Positions 1 to 12,165 are shown, counted from the stretch's first letter. The stretch is DNA of 64,000 nt from Marasmius tenuissimus (GCA_029532415.1 JAQOTA010000062.1:496001-560000), one strand, 5' to 3'. Made by a program: numbers and translations. Notes: generated by a model from the letters alone, not told the origin.

Positions 1-130
1 GTGTGCCGTCTTGATATTCAAGTTATGTATTGGCCTATTGACACATTCGGGCATTACGGATAATTCTCCCTCATTCCCTGAATTCAAGGCGTGAACGTGG
101 AACTTCCGGCACACCACCTTCACCGGCTTC

Positions 131-1286
131 TCACACGCTGTACTGCAGTAAATATTGATAGTCTTCCATCGCTTCCTGCACCTTCTTCCGCAAAACTTTG
201 GCCGTATCCTCATCCCATTCCTCCACCCATTCTGCTTCCTCCGTCTCGATATCCAAAGGCTTATTGTATTTCTTCCAAGATCAGATTAGTACTGGTCGTA
301 GCAGCATACGACTTGTCAACTATACTCACCGGATCCAAAACAACTCCATTTGACTCGTTCAAAGTCTTGAGAAAGGCATCCCCAGCCTTGGTACCCTTCC
401 CTATCTCGGGTTTATCCCAATTATACCTTATCCCTCCCTCGTCCAACCCTAAGATATCGCACACCTTCTTCATCTGACCTTGTGGATTTTTCACCAACTT
501 CTCTCCGTCTACAACAATTGGCAGGGTTGCATCGGCGGCTTGGCCTCCATCTTTCCCAACCCCCCCATAGGACTTGAAGGAGTCAAAAACCAATCTCTCC
601 CATTTGTAGCTCGTGTAAACAGGGAACTCGGGATGCGACGGGTCCACTCCCATACCGCTACTTAGGAAAGCTCGATAAGCGGAAGGGGTCGCATGGGCAG
701 GGTGACGAATAGTTATGATGGGTGTGAACGAGAAGAAAAACCTATCCGGGATGAGAGTTGGGTTCGAATAGAGTTTCAGATCGAGCTCTCTGTTCTCCAC
801 AGCCCCGAGGGTGGACGAGTTCGTGGGTACATCGAACTTGTGATCCACAACTACAGGCGTTGGCCAAGTCGTGCGCCCCGGCACGTTGATGTGGGAGTTG
901 ACGAACAAAGACGACATGAGGTGGAATGGATGGTCCATCGCCAAGAGTTGCTTGCCCTAACCGACAAATCACGATCAGACTACAGAATGGTTTCGAAGGA
1001 CCAACTTACTCACCTTCGACTCAGCATCCAGAGTGCTCCTCTGCAAGTTATCCAGAAAGTTCTGCCAGCTAGCCTTCGATACAGTATCGTCATCCAGCCC
1101 ACAAGCATCACGTACTGCTTTCGGGCTCAATGACGCCTGTCTATCGACCCCAACATGATATACGGGAAAGCAGGCCGATGGGTGAGCCGATTGGTATGCT
1201 GGATGCCCACTAAGAAGTTGATAGAAGAGATGAGAGCCGGAGCGCGGATGGGCGAAGACAAAGACACGACGGTGTTGCTCAGCCAT
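131..1286 (-). CDS. Sulfotransferase-like P-loop protein, copy ST1 (intact)
   Basis: Three exons on the minus strand (1286-1014, 956-330, 271-131) join in phase 0 into about 346 residues. The N-terminus carries FAHPRSGSHLFYQLLSGHP, which resembles the 5'-phosphosulfate-binding loop of PAPS sulfotransferases. Exon 2 has an ITIRHPAHATPSAYRA stretch like the 3'-phosphate-binding motif, then VVDGEKLVKNPQGQMKKVCDILGLDEGG, the usual acidic and C-terminal helix region of the fold; the last exon ends in a Trp-rich acidic segment and LLQYSV. The start is the ATG of MAEQ, because it matches the paralogs and lies about 70 bases below a TATA-like box. Introns are 57-58 bases. Closest paralog in the window is ST6 (31864-33030). 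Substrate is unknown; a sulfotransferase-like fold is well supported, catalytic activity is inference. Confidence 0.85.
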
Positions 1287-1352
1287 GATTGTTAGTGCCA
1301 ATACCTGGGGAAGGAGTGTATGAGCTTGGTTTGCCTTCCGAGAGTCCAGGTG

Positions 1353-1362
1353 CTTATATATT
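1353..1362 (-). promoter_or_regulatory. TATA-like box of ST1
   Basis: The minus strand reads AATATATAAG about 70 bases upstream of the ST1 start codon. ST6 has a TATATATA box at the same distance, and the two genes share recognisable sequence through and beyond this point (to about 1520 here). Confidence 0.5.
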
Positions 1363-1754
1363 GGAGGCATAGGCGCGAATGAATAAAGGCCTGGTGACTG
1401 GGTGTGAACGGCCCGTGTATTTCACCATCTACTTGACATGGAGGTTTCTCAGCCTTCCTCGGTTTTTTCTCCAACCGATGTGGTATACGAACAGTTATTC
1501 TTCTTCCCGTGCAATCCGCGTCGTAGCGGTCTTTTGTATCTGTGTACAGCCTGAGTGCCGTCATGCCGTCGGGCGGTCAAACCTTCTGATTCTGAGGTAC
1601 GGCAGGCCGCAGGACCGAATCGCCGTGTGGCAGGCTTGGGCATATCTCACCCGAAATCTATTTCAACAAATTTGATGAAGGGAGAGCGTTCTCTTGTTGT
1701 AGTGAAGAGACTTGTGGAGTCAGAGGGGTGTCTACCAATTTAAAGTCCCAGTAT
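1363..1754. other. Conserved upstream region of ST1
   Basis: No coding sequence seen. About the first 160 bases (to roughly 1520) align on the minus strand with the segment upstream of ST6 (about 31600-31780), including a shared block reading CACACCCAGTCACCAGGCC. This shows that promoter and gene were duplicated together. The remainder up to the ST2 remnant shows nothing recognisable. Confidence 0.5.
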
Positions 1755-2170
1755 TAGAGCATATTCATAGGCCTTGAACGTGTCAAAAAATAGTCTTACC
1801 CAGTTATGAATTTTGGTAACGGGGAAATCGGAATGCGAGATTCTTACACCCATCTTTTGCCACGCTCGATAATCCGACGGAGTTGCATGTGCTGGATGAC
1901 GGATGGTGAAGATTGGCACAAACGAGAAGAAAAATCTGTCCGGGATGAGAGTTGGGTTTGAATAGAGCTTTGGGTCGAGCTCCCTGCCTTTCGCGACCTC
2001 GACTTCAAGGGCTGACGCATTGTTATTTGTTGGAATGTCGAACTTGGGATTGACAATGGATGGAGTAGGCCAGGTTCTACGTCCCAGTACATCGATAAGA
2101 GAATTGATGAGTGTACATGGACGACATGAGTTGGAAGGGATGATTCATCGTCAAAAATATTATCGGTGCT
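1755..2170 (-). pseudogene. ST2, truncated sulfotransferase-like remnant
   Basis: The minus strand encodes, in shifting frames, the middle part of the ST family: the MDHP..QLMSS start of exon 2, a decayed NNNA..EVEVAK acidic stretch, NPTLIPDRFFFSFVPIFTIRHP and the following RIIERGKRW region. Exon 1, the C-terminal half of exon 2 and exon 3 are absent. It sits upstream of ST1 in the same orientation, exactly as the ST5 remnant (30772-31490) sits upstream of ST6. No reading frame spans it, so it is non-functional. Confidence 0.7.
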
Positions 2171-2841
2171 CATTCAGGAAAGTTAGGAAGTCGCTTGGTA
2201 TACCTCGTTGTGGGCTGAAGATCGCTACTTTAGACCTCTTCTACCCTCTACGTACCAGTCTGTGGGGATGAAGTTCATTGCTCTGGGCCTCTGGCTCCGG
2301 GAGTGCATTACATTGATACGTCGACGATGACAGATACTGGGACGGGCTTTGCGATGAATTTGAGATAGGCACTCTGGGCTCACACGAAGAAGCTCTGAGA
2401 CTGAAGACTCGATAGGTCGACCATGGGCATTGCAGCACACGATGAAACCGAAACTAACTAGCAGTCGTTCTAGTCTAGTCTCTCACAGCCAGACTTCATA
2501 CAGACAAACAATACCAACTGACGATCAAGGTGATGTGTTGGTAGTGTTGTGTATGAAGTGAGTACGCCTCTTCTCTGGATGTACATCAGGCCCGGAATCT
2601 GGATCTGATCCGCACGACGATAGTGTACCCATATCGAGGTTTATGGCGTTAGCTCCTTTCTCCGTTGCTCCGGATGCAAGAACTCGGTTTACTGCTCGTA
2701 TGACTGTCAAAAAGAGGACTAGAAATCGAATCAAAAAAAGCCTGCCAGTCTGCGCAGTCCAACATGAGGGGTGCGAATGGTTGTGCTATCACGAGATATC
2801 CGCTAATTATGTGCTCTTCTCGAACAGATGGTCTATACTTT
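2171..2841. other. Intergenic, nothing recognised
   Basis: Short overlapping open frames on both strands show no family signature or consistent coding pattern. I see no RNA gene or inverted repeat here. Confidence 0.4.
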
Positions 2842-3204
2842 CGGCTCCCAGGACTTCTGGATGTGTCACTGCTGCAGTCCAGCTTCATCCGTGACCTTGA
2901 ACACAATGATTTGAGGTCGAAAGCTCAGACTACTTTCAAGAGCTTTGCAGCGCAGAATGGCGTTGACGTTGAGCCTCCAGTATGGGTCGACTATAGACGA
3001 CCAGGACCTGTGAACGCTGGTGCATTTTCAGTAGAAGAGTCTCAGAAGAAGGGAGAAGAATTCGGAGACGGAGAGCTCATTGAGATTGACGAAACTGAAG
3101 AGGGCGTTTTGGCGTACGCAGTCATTCCTTTCCGGGCGATGAATCTTCGCCCACTGCTGGCATCGTATCGTGACCTCACTCTGCGTTCGGAGACTCTTAT
3201 ATGA
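2842..3204 (+). pseudogene. C-terminal fragment of a MYND-family paralog
   Basis: An open frame encodes about 120 residues matching only the last domain of the window's MYND family: hydrophobic LLQSSFIRDLEHNDL, then PPVWVDYRRP (compare EPVIWADYATP in MYND1 and LPVIWVNYTKF in MYND2), an acidic linker, and LAYAVIPFRA..ASYRDLTL (compare LYAMIPFR..FSYRDLTL in MYND1). The helical repeats and the zinc finger are missing. It points away from MYND1, so it is a separate remnant and not an exon of that gene. Alternative: a very short gene using this domain alone, which I consider unlikely. Confidence 0.6.
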
Positions 3205-3404
3205 TGCAGTGGGTCCAGCAAAGGCATGTGGGGAGTTGCTCTGTACGTTCTCTATAGCTTATTCTTCGTTGCTGCAAGATATTGGAGTAGTATTATCTAT
3301 CTATAACGGTCATCCGTTGCTTGTTTGCTACGGGTGTAGTTGGGGCTACCCAGTGTTTGATGTACGGCTGCCAGTAGCGCGTTAGCGATGCTGCCCCGGA
3401 ATGC

Positions 3405-3548
3405 CCGACTCGCTTAAAGCTTCTGACTCGCTCGAAGCGTCTGGCCCGCTTGAATCGTCTGACCCACATGCTTCTGACTCGTCGGATGGTTCTGACTCGC
3501 TGGATGCTTCTGACCCGCTGAGTTCTGACCGCTGGAGGCTTCCGACTC
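3405..3548 (-). repeat. Degenerate ~18-base minisatellite in MYND1 tail
   Basis: Roughly eight imperfect units of the type GACTCGCTNGANGCTTCT on the plus strand. On the coding (minus) strand they encode a Ser/Gln/Ala/His-rich tail with repeated SGQ, SQK and AGQ motifs. Confidence 0.6.
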
Positions 3549-5460
3549 ACTCGAAACATCTGGCAAGCCTGTTGCCTCAGAAAATTGTAAGGTCAAGTCG
3601 CGGTACGAGAACAACAGCGGGCCGTTCGTCCGAAACGGAATCATCGCGTACAAGAGAACACCGCCGCGCGCATCAGGGGTATCTCCAGGTCCCCGCATGA
3701 TGTTTCCCCCTAGCTTAGCCAGGTAAATTTCGGAACCCATCGGTGTTAGAGCCAAAAGCTCCATCATGGGCGTGGGAGGGGTTGCATAGTCGGCCCATAT
3801 CACGGGCTCGATACCACGCTCCATCACGGCCTTTTCAACAAGGGTCGTGACAGTCGCTCTGAAAAGTTCTTTTACGGTGAAGTCGTTAAGAAACTGAATC
3901 TGCAGCAGTTTCATATCCAAAGCCCCTGGGAGCCGAACATATTTACTGACTGCTCAAAGGAATCATCAGCTGTTGCCACGATGATGACACATGAGAACTC
4001 TTACGGCGAATGTCGGATTGCATAGTTTGACAAAGTGTTTTATGTGATGCTTTCCAATCCTTTTTTTGACACGACTTCGAACAGTATACTGCATGTCGGC
4101 ATCCAGAACAACGCGAGAAGGTGAACTTGTCGTGGATGCGGGTATTAGTGCACTATAAGAACCGACATCAGTCAGAAGTCAGAGTTCTGTCGGGAACTCT
4201 CACATTTTCGTTACCACAGATTATCTGCGCGGGCGTCGTCCACTCTACTGATTCACGTCGAAGGGCTTCGTCTTCAAGAGCAGCCCAATGTACCTTGAGT
4301 GTTTCCGCAATACCGGCATCCTGAGGGTCTTCGATACCATCCCAATCATCCAATCCCAGCCTCTTGATCTTTTTCATCCAGCGGACAACGCGTACCAAAA
4401 TTGGCTGATGGATCAAGTAACGTGTAAGTGCTCGGAGCAAAACCGCAGTTTGTATAGCTGGAACGACTTTCGAGTCTTTCGTGTCAAGGGGGGAATAGAT
4501 CTTCCAATGGCCATTCATGAGGTCTTTCAATTTGCAGATATGCAGAAGGAGCCCTGCGTCCAGCGCCGAAATACCCAGATACACGTCGGTGGCGAGGGAA
4601 TGGGTAATATATAGGAGGCATTCGACTAGACAAGTGATCTTGACGTCTTTCGATTGTTTCTGTGGATCAAATGGATTGTACCGACGAAGAGCGAGTTTCT
4701 TCATTACCGTGCACACCCATCGGACGGCTTCCCTTGTCGGAGTATGGTTTCCACGGGTTCCTAGTGATGCCACGAGGATGTTGGTGACAAGCAAGTGATC
4801 TCGAATGACGGTGAAGTCAGGGGAGGCCAGCGAAAGTTCGTGAATGATTCCTTTCATATTCACCCTCGATACATCCCAACGCCGAGCTTCCATGCTGGTT
4901 CCAAGTTCTTCTAGCGCTCGGCTTGGAAGACCGCGTTCATGTATTTCGTTCTCCATGTTGAGGAGAATCAAAAACACACTAATGCTGTCCAGCAGCTTCG
5001 ATGTAGGCACCTCGTTGAGCCCAATTTCGCATGCATGCTGCCATATTCCGATGAGGGCCGTAACGATCATAGGCGTTGATTCGACCAGGGCTTCGAGCTT
5101 CTTTCGCTTTGCCTCCGTATCACGCAAGGGGTTTCCAACGGGATAGAGAAGCAGATCGGTGCCAAAACCAACGAACATTTCCGTACGTTGACGCCCCAGC
5201 TCTGTGGATGGGAAATGTTTATGTTGCATTCCTCGTGCCAGAGCAGCTATCCAAGTCCATACAGATGACCAGTATCTATCCAGTGTTTCGACAAGTGCGA
5301 GTGACATGGGCGAGGACGGGTGAAAGTCATCGTCTATGATCTGAGCGACACGGATTAAGGTATCATGGGCGTGTGCCGTTTGCGAGTCGAAATTGTCGAA
5401 ATCGATGTTATTCGGAGGCGTAGAAAGACAAATCTTCACGAAATCCTGCAATAGGCCCAT
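3414..5460 (-). CDS. Large MYND zinc-finger-like protein, copy MYND1
   Basis: Three exons (5460-4204, 4152-4005, 3925-3414) give about 638 residues. Exon 1 (about 419 residues) is a helical domain shared by the whole family, with NNIDFDNFD near the start, a DRYWSSVWTW motif, and YNPFDPQKQSK around residue 270. Exon 2 is the MYND-like finger: CTNTRIHDKF, then CSGC, YCSKSC, and DWKASHKTLC; the first Cys comes from exon 1 (ICGNEN), so the leading pair is C-x4-C and not the usual C-x2-C. Exon 3 holds the EPVIWADYATP..LYAMIPFR..FSYRDLTL domain and a repetitive Ser/Gln tail. The second intron sits at the same place and phase in MYND2, MYND3 and MYND4. MYND fingers usually bind proteins; the role here is unknown. 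Frames are intact. Confidence 0.8.
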
Positions 5461-8389
5461 TTCTGTTTCGCTGCGACAAAGCTCTTCGTAGCAGACACGT
5501 CAGAACTCGTCGTCTCGGGATACTAGTACTAGTAGTGTATTCCTTCAAGTCAGCGTTGATTCAGTATAGAACCACACTACCATGCACCTTGAGGGAATCC
5601 AGCTCTTGCTTGTCGTAGCACACCTTCAATCTTCAATCGTTGAGGTCGACTGGAGCCTGTTGGCAGAGTCGAGATGAGATGTATGATGAACGTATATTGA
5701 AGCTTACAGCTAACAATGAAACCCTATCATTTTTCCAGGTCCCCGAGTTCGGCGGTTGGTGTTGGGAAAACGTTGCCGAAAAAGGACGGGTCATCTCGCA
5801 CGCTGTCTGACCCTCGCAGGCGCTGGTTTCTATCTCCTCCCATATTTTCCCCTCTAGATACCCAGTGATATCGTTTACCACCCTCACTCAGCTTATCCGA
5901 CGTTGTACGTGGGTTTAATCTGATAAGCGGCTATGAGCTCCCTTAACCAATAGGTGAGATAGCAATCTCTGTCCTACACATCATGTAGTGTTGACTGGAT
6001 TTTCAGTCTGTCTGTAGAACATTCCGCGAAAGGAGATCGTCACTACTACCAACAACCATTTATGAGCAACGAGCGAACAGTAGTGAACCCAAACGGTGCG
6101 AGGCAATGGACATGGTGCTTGGTTTGGCCGAACGAGTTCAGATTTCAAGTTATGTCGTTTCAACAGGCCATCTTTTGCAGAGGCTGAAAATCTACCAACC
6201 AGCATAACCATAGTCTCGTACTCGACTGGTTTTATGCCAACCGCTGTCTGCTGGGCCTGTCGGCGCTGTTGACCTCCTCACCGTTTCCTTATCGACCTCA
6301 CTGTCTAATCACGAATCTGCAATTCGTCGCCACCGATCCGCATTCACACTTTGACTCGGATTGACTACAACAATCACGTCGATTCAACCTCACAATCCCC
6401 TTCGATACCTTTACCTCTAAATTATGATCAGCAAGAGTCCGCTGAAGCGGCAAGCCGTCGTCAAACTCATGGTATTTCGGCCCATTCGAAAATATACATC
6501 CCGAGCCTCTATCTTTCCTTTAGGAAGCATCGAAGACGCAGGATTGGAGTTTTTGGCGCATAGTATGAATGGCGTTCGGTCCCATTATCGAGAATGACTC
6601 GGTAGCAAAAGGTACGTCGTCTTGTCTTGTCTTGTCTTCTAGTTCTAACGTCCCTCCCAGCCTGCAGACGTAGCAACAGCTCGAGTCGAAACCACGCCGA
6701 AAGCTTCCTCTGCAAGATAGACGCCAAAAGCGAGACTTAGAACCAACTCATTCACGACTTTGTCATCGACGACTCACCCAATGGCAAGAGCACATCAAAT
6801 CCATCAACATCTTCGATGCTTTCGCTTTGGGACGGTTATGCGGAAAGCAGTTCGAATACCCGAAGTCGATGTCCTTGTCTTCCGTTGATAGCCTCCGCCC
6901 CCCCCCCCCCACACACAATCATTATTTTGTCTAACATGAACGCCGGTCTGACTGGATGAAGCGCAACAGACACTGAATGACAGCTCCTCTCCATATCACA
7001 ACATGTCACCATCTATATTTTAGCGCTTTTGCACCGCTCAATCAGCGCTCCCCTGTTAAATCGTATACCGGCGATGGAGCCGCACGGAATCTAACAGGGA
7101 CATTTGAATCAGGGGCGTACCTAGTGGACCATAGCTTGGTCAATGTCCCGGGGCCCCGCATTCATTAATGACAGCGCAAATCAAGAGCTCGGCGATCCTC
7201 AACAACCGACTGTGATTGACACGAACGTGTGAACGGAGCAGGTCCGCCTATTGTACACTGAAATTGTGAGTTGCTCTTTGTTCCAGTATTCGTTGTTTTG
7301 TTCGGGAGTCCAGTACGATCCCGTGATTGCAACGTCACAGAAACGAGATTGTTATTCGATGTTGTCAAGTGATTCAGCGATTCATGGCGCTGAAGAGGAG
7401 TTATATTGTGAGCATTCTCCCCTTCACGAGAACTTGAAAGGTACATCCGTCTAATCCTACCAGTTCTATTCTTACGCCGAATCTCATTTACAGGTGTAAT
7501 GGGTGGGATTGAATCATGATCGTTTCTGAGATTTTGGTGAGCCTAGACTCCGCATACACGGACAGGTCGAACGAACCTAATCAGCAACTTGACACACTCC
7601 GCTGTGCTGAAGAATTGTTACTGGCGGTATTGTCAAAGCTGTACTAATGTCGACACAATTGAAACACGACGGGAGGCATTACTGAACCTTCGGGCTCTTC
7701 CCCGGGACAGTTGACGTGATTTCTATTCAAAGAGACTCAATCTCACAGGGGCCGCGACACTCTCAATCCGGTCTAGTAGAGATTTGCTCCTGATCACGGC
7801 GCACATCTACAATCGCAAGAACTAAAATCAAAGAAAGGTGTCACGGTATGAATAGTAAATATTTCATGAATAAGTCTAGACAGAACAAGGCGAACAGAAA
7901 CCTTGGCGGCCGTTTCTGAGAGCGTCCGACATATCTACTGAAGAGGAATCTACTCTTTCCCGGGGCACGTGCATATGCAAAATTTGCTCGTGTCTTGACC
8001 GGTCCGTCTGATGATAGTCCTTCCAAGCTGTTGAATTTCCCGCTGACAGGCATAGAGGATACAAGAAAGGTGAAATTGTACCTTATGTTGAATTTTAGAA
8101 TCGGGACAGGAACCGACATTGGGAACCGACGCCACAAGACAAGACAGCGTGCGGTTACTGAGTCGGGATTGTTTCCAGTCCGAGTTCGCACTAGATGATA
8201 ATAGTTCGAGCAAAGACCTATAAAGGTGGGTCTTTGGGACCGTGAATGTCCAGTCCTCCGAACACGGTCTTCACTACTCTTCACTCAAACACTACACCAC
8301 CTTCATATATCCCGTACCCGCATTATCAGCAAGTCCGTTACTTACTCAAAAGAACGACCTCAACTAACCCCGTTTCTATAGCTAGAATC
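5461..8389. other. Gene-poor region
   Basis: Nearly 3 kb with only short, unrelated open frames and no recognisable family. It contains a C homopolymer (about 6898-6911) and one sequence resembling a hAT transposon end (7110-7166). I scanned part of it for CaaX-ended mini-genes and saw none. Confidence 0.4.
7110..7166. mobile_element. Possible relic hAT-type terminus
   Basis: CAGGGGCGTACCTAG followed about 35 bases later by GGGGCCCCG resembles the ends of hAT DNA transposons. No matching inverted end, 8-base target duplication or transposase was found nearby. Confidence 0.25.
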
Positions 8390-10310
8390 ATGCCTTTCGA
8401 CAGTTCTTGCACCCACCCCCGCCTTGTGAACTCTACCCTTCATGTCACTCATAAAGGTCAAAACATTTCCTTGGATCTTGAAAAAGGTCTAGGAAACTTG
8501 AATGGCGCGTTTACGTGGACGGAGGGTCACTCGGGCTTCCCGAAGTCTGCGCAGAATGTACGCCTTGAGGGATCTGTACTCACTGCAGAGCTTCAAAAGG
8601 CGGACAAGAACTGGAACCGAGCTCAAGTTGATCTCAGTCAAGTCATCCACGTCGTGGATGGGAAGTTGGTATTCAAATCCAAGGGAAACACTGGCAAGTC
8701 CATGATCTAATGCAAAGACGTCTCCAACTAACCTTGGTTTTTATTTAGCTGCCCCAACGTATTTCGGCGGTTCTTGCACCCACACCCGCCTCGAGAACTC
8801 GTACCTTCACGTTACACACAAGGGCCACGACCACAGATTGGACCTTGACAAATGTCTGGGAAATATAGACGGCACATTCAAATGGGAGGCTCAGGGCTTT
8901 TCAAAGACTGCACGGCATCTTTCGCTTGAGGGCTCCGTGCTCACTGGAGAGCTTCGAACGAAAGATGAAAAGGACTGGAATCGGGCGAAAGTTGACCTCA
9001 GTCAAAAGATCCGCTTCGTAGATGAGAAGTTGGTATTCGATCCAAAGGAGCAGACCCCGCCGCAATCCCCGTAAGTTTGGATCTTCTATATTTCATACGT
9101 CGTTGGTTGTTAATATTTCAATAGTGCCACGCCGCCTCCAGCCTACCAAGAAAGCTTCTCTGAACGTCTTAGGGTGTACAAATCTACGCACAAGTCGACG
9201 TCGGAGTAAGTGGCCCATTACTAACATCACTGAAAGACCGACTGATAACCATGAACCTCCTAGGACGTACACGTACGAGGAACGATCCTCCGCCTACATG
9301 AAATTCAGCGTCGACAATCTGCACCTCTGCGGATCCGTACTCTCAGGACGATGCCTCCAGTCCAACGGAAGATACGAGAACATTACTTTCGACCTCAAGG
9401 ATCACATCGGTGTTGTCGCGGGACATCTTGTTTGGGGACGCAATGGATTCATGTCGAAATGCCACCCTCCCAGTATCCGTCTTCAGAAAGACTCTCCATG
9501 GGTTCTCGAAGCCCAATGCTACTGCGACCACAGTGACACGAAAGCTGTGAGGAAATCAACATTGGACCTCAGCCGCTACCTTCACGTACGTCAGACTTGA
9601 GTTTCTATTTTTCCATGTTGTGTCTGAACCACTACATGCAGGTGTTCAAGGGCAAATTCGAGGTTAAGGTCATCGAAAGTAGCCATGAGCTGTCTGAGAT
9701 GTTCAGCGAAGCGAAGTGGATGAAGTTCAGAGTCGTCAGCGAACCCAACCCGGAGTTTTTGCTGGATTTCAGCACATTCAGATCTTCTTTCCGACAAATC
9801 GCCGAGTCGTCTGTCAAACATGTCGTGACGGAGGTAACGGAGGAGTTCAGGGAAATGTCGGCGAAGCATATCCGGACAGTTTTGAAGGGAGATATCGAAC
9901 AGGAGGTGAATCGCACTGTCAAGGAGGTCGTTACCACGCAGGTCAAGAACTTGGTCGAGGTTGAGATCGAGAAGCTCTTCTCGGCGGCGAAGACGGAGGT
10001 CATTAAGGCTTGCCACAAGATGCAGGAGACTGCCATCAAGGAGATTACAAGCAACTACACCGATAAGATCACACGCCACATGGTGACAGATCTCTCCAGG
10101 TGTGTCGACGGACTTATCATGCAGTCGATGACGGAAGTCAGTGCATTGGCCATTGCGCAATTCCAGCAGCATGCTGAGATTCTAATGGAACGGGAACTCA
10201 GCTTAGCGACAACGCGTTCTGCGCGGACCCAGGCGAATTTCCTAAAATCTCTCGCGGCCCAAATGGAGAGCTCTGCAGGCATCTCCAAGGCCAATGGTCA
10301 CTCTTGCTAA
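8390..10310 (+). CDS. Triple cyanovirin-N (CVNH) lectin with helical C-terminal domain
   Basis: Five exons (8390-8693, 8749-9070, 9125-9205, 9264-9585, 9642-10310) give about 565 residues. Residues 1-103 and 107-210 are two closely related CVNH domains, each with SCTHPRL/THTRLEN, SLDLEKGLGNLNGAF-type, LEGSVLTAEL and VDLSQ.I..VDGKLVF motifs. A third, more diverged, Cys-containing domain follows a Pro-rich linker (about 240-360; CGSVLSGRCL, ITFDLKDHIG, LEAQCYC, LDLSRYL). The last ~200 residues are amphipathic helix, probably coiled coil, with no membrane segment and no signal peptide. CVNH proteins bind high-mannose glycans; the tail may oligomerise the lectin heads (inference). Intron 1 uses a GC donor (G|GCAAGT). 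The start is the only ATG just before domain 1. Confidence 0.85.
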
Positions 10311-10593
10311 TGACTGTACTCTTCTGGTGTTCGTTCCGATTCAGCTTCATTCATTCGATATTCGCACTTTCATTGGGCCACACGTATTCTCGGGGTGTAC
10401 TTCTTTAATGGACTACTCATTACACATTCATTTTCATCCTATCTCTTTGATTTTACACCTTCACTCTTTTATCGGGCTGTACGTATTTTCAGGATGTACT
10501 TGTTGAATGTACCACTAATCAATATCACTTACTATCTGCTTATCTGCCAGCTTTCTCGCCGGGTTGAATCGATTTTTACATCATAGATCTTTC
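10311..10593. repeat. Downstream flank with diverged ~105-base tandem duplication
   Basis: The segment from about 10360 to 10440 (CACGTATTCTCGGGGTGTACTT..) recurs diverged at about 10460-10530 (TACGTATTTTCAGGATGTACTT..). Probably 3' untranslated sequence of the lectin gene. No coding signal. Confidence 0.4.
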
Positions 10594-10764
10594 CGTAGAG
10601 CCCGCTTTTTTGAACAAGTCCCATGTTAGTTGGTCACCTTTACCTTAAGGACTTGAACCCAGTGTCCAACAAGCATCGCTTCAGTCAGAAAGCGAATAGA
10701 GCGGGACTAACGAGAAGTGAAAGATGCCACTGTCTGGCGCGTTCGATTTCAGGCCGAATGTCGT
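10594..10764 (+). repeat. Interspersed repeat R, copy 1
   Basis: About 170 bases beginning TAGAGCCCGCTTTTT and ending near ATTTCAGGCCGAATG, repeated at 13477-13642 in the same orientation and partly at 30692-30771 inverted. It contains GCGAATAGAGCGGGACTAA, which partly mirrors its own start. Confidence 0.6.
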
Positions 10765-11161
10765 CCTAGAAGCAGTGAAGCACAAGATTTCGGCTCAAGT
10801 TCTTTGAGGTTTTGAGCTTGTATAATAGTACTACGAGTGCAGAGGGAGTATACGATACAATCCACAATGTAATCATGGTTTGACTCTGATAATCTCAAAG
10901 TCAACGTTCATCGCTCCTGCGAGACCATAGTGGTTCATCAGCTGTCGTACACATGGCTCATACTAATGGCTGTGACTATGTGCAAGGGGATAGGCTAGTG
11001 GTTCTTGAGCACGGAGGAGGTCCTTGTACTCAGGGCCTTCGGTGACCGGTGTCACTTCGAGTATGGACGGTCCGGCCTGGTCCGGCTGAGCGCTGAGCGA
11101 TCCAAGACGGTGTGTTGAAACTTCAACGTTCCCCGCGATTCGCTCTGTTGTGACCACCGCC

Positions 11162-12165
11162 ATGTTCTCTTGAGCCGCTGCTCGAAAGCTTGAACTCTCG
11201 TGACTCCTTTTGCCCTGATCGTCTTTCCTTCATCCGCTGATTCAACAAAACCCGAACGCTGCAGGTCGCGATGTAGGAGGAGGAACTCATGAACCCTATC
11301 GTTGCTGCTCATCAGCTCAGGAGCGTCCGTCTGGTCACTTTCAACGACCCCGCACGATATGAGAGGAATTTGGTACTACTTTAGTCAAGTTGACGCTGCT
11401 ACTCAGAGATGTGCGTATACCTACCGTTTTATCGTTGATACTGCGCTGACGGTACGCAAAGTCTCAAAGGGAATAATAACGCCGCTAAACAGTTCAACTA
11501 AGTTCTTGAGGGTGTCAACATCGTTTCACGCGCTGCTGGCGTCCAAAGACAGGTTAGCGCTTTGCTGCTGCCTAATTTCAGCTGCTCACTGACCATTTTT
11601 GCCTCAGCCTAGTCGAGAAATCGATTGATCTTATCTTATGATGCCTACAACGTCTAATACGCGTCGTAAGTTTGATGATGATCCGTGATGGCCTCTTTAC
11701 CGTCAGTTTCCACGCATTGACGCGGGTTTCGAGCGATATCTTAGACCTATCTTGCCCTACAGACCAACGCCTCTGTCGTCACAAACGATATCGGAACTGT
11801 CGCCCCAAACGCCTACATCCTCATCAGTTCCAACTCTGTCAATTTGACCGTCTTACGAGAAACTTCCTGTCTCCGACCTCACGCGTCTTTGGTATCCTGA
11901 ACCTCCCAACGCACCTGTGATCGTCATTGATAGACACACGGGATCCACTGTCATCCCTCTTTCTTTTCAGTCAAGCCACAACAAAAGCCTTGGCGGTCTT
12001 CACGAGAAGCTTATTGGGTGGCGATGAGGTTGCGAAGGCTAAGGATTCTGGAGATAACCTTCCCGTGACATACGCTGGGGCCAAAGACTGGCTGCTGCTG
12101 GGTTTGATCTTAGGTGTGTCACTGAGTCTTGATGTGCACGTTGCAGAAATCTGACGTAGTCAACT
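11162..12165 (+). pseudogene. Decayed malate dehydrogenase gene, copy A
   Basis: Scattered frames match mitochondrial-type NAD malate dehydrogenase: a GGGTHEP remnant of the Gly-rich loop, an MMIRDGLF stretch (family: GMTRDDLF), TNAS, a NAYILISS-like strand, VIVIDRHTGS and a GGDEVAKAKDSG..AYAGAK segment. Many stops and frameshifts interrupt it. It still has intron positions, for example after RDGLFT, so it is a DNA-level duplicate and not a processed copy. The C-terminal part seen in copy B is missing. It lies just upstream of repeat-flanked ST3 and is clearly similar to copy B by eye. Confidence 0.65.

Noticed and set aside
9591..10172. Long antisense frames over the lectin helical exon
   Set aside because: Shadow frames of the coding strand; codon pattern and splice structure support the plus strand.
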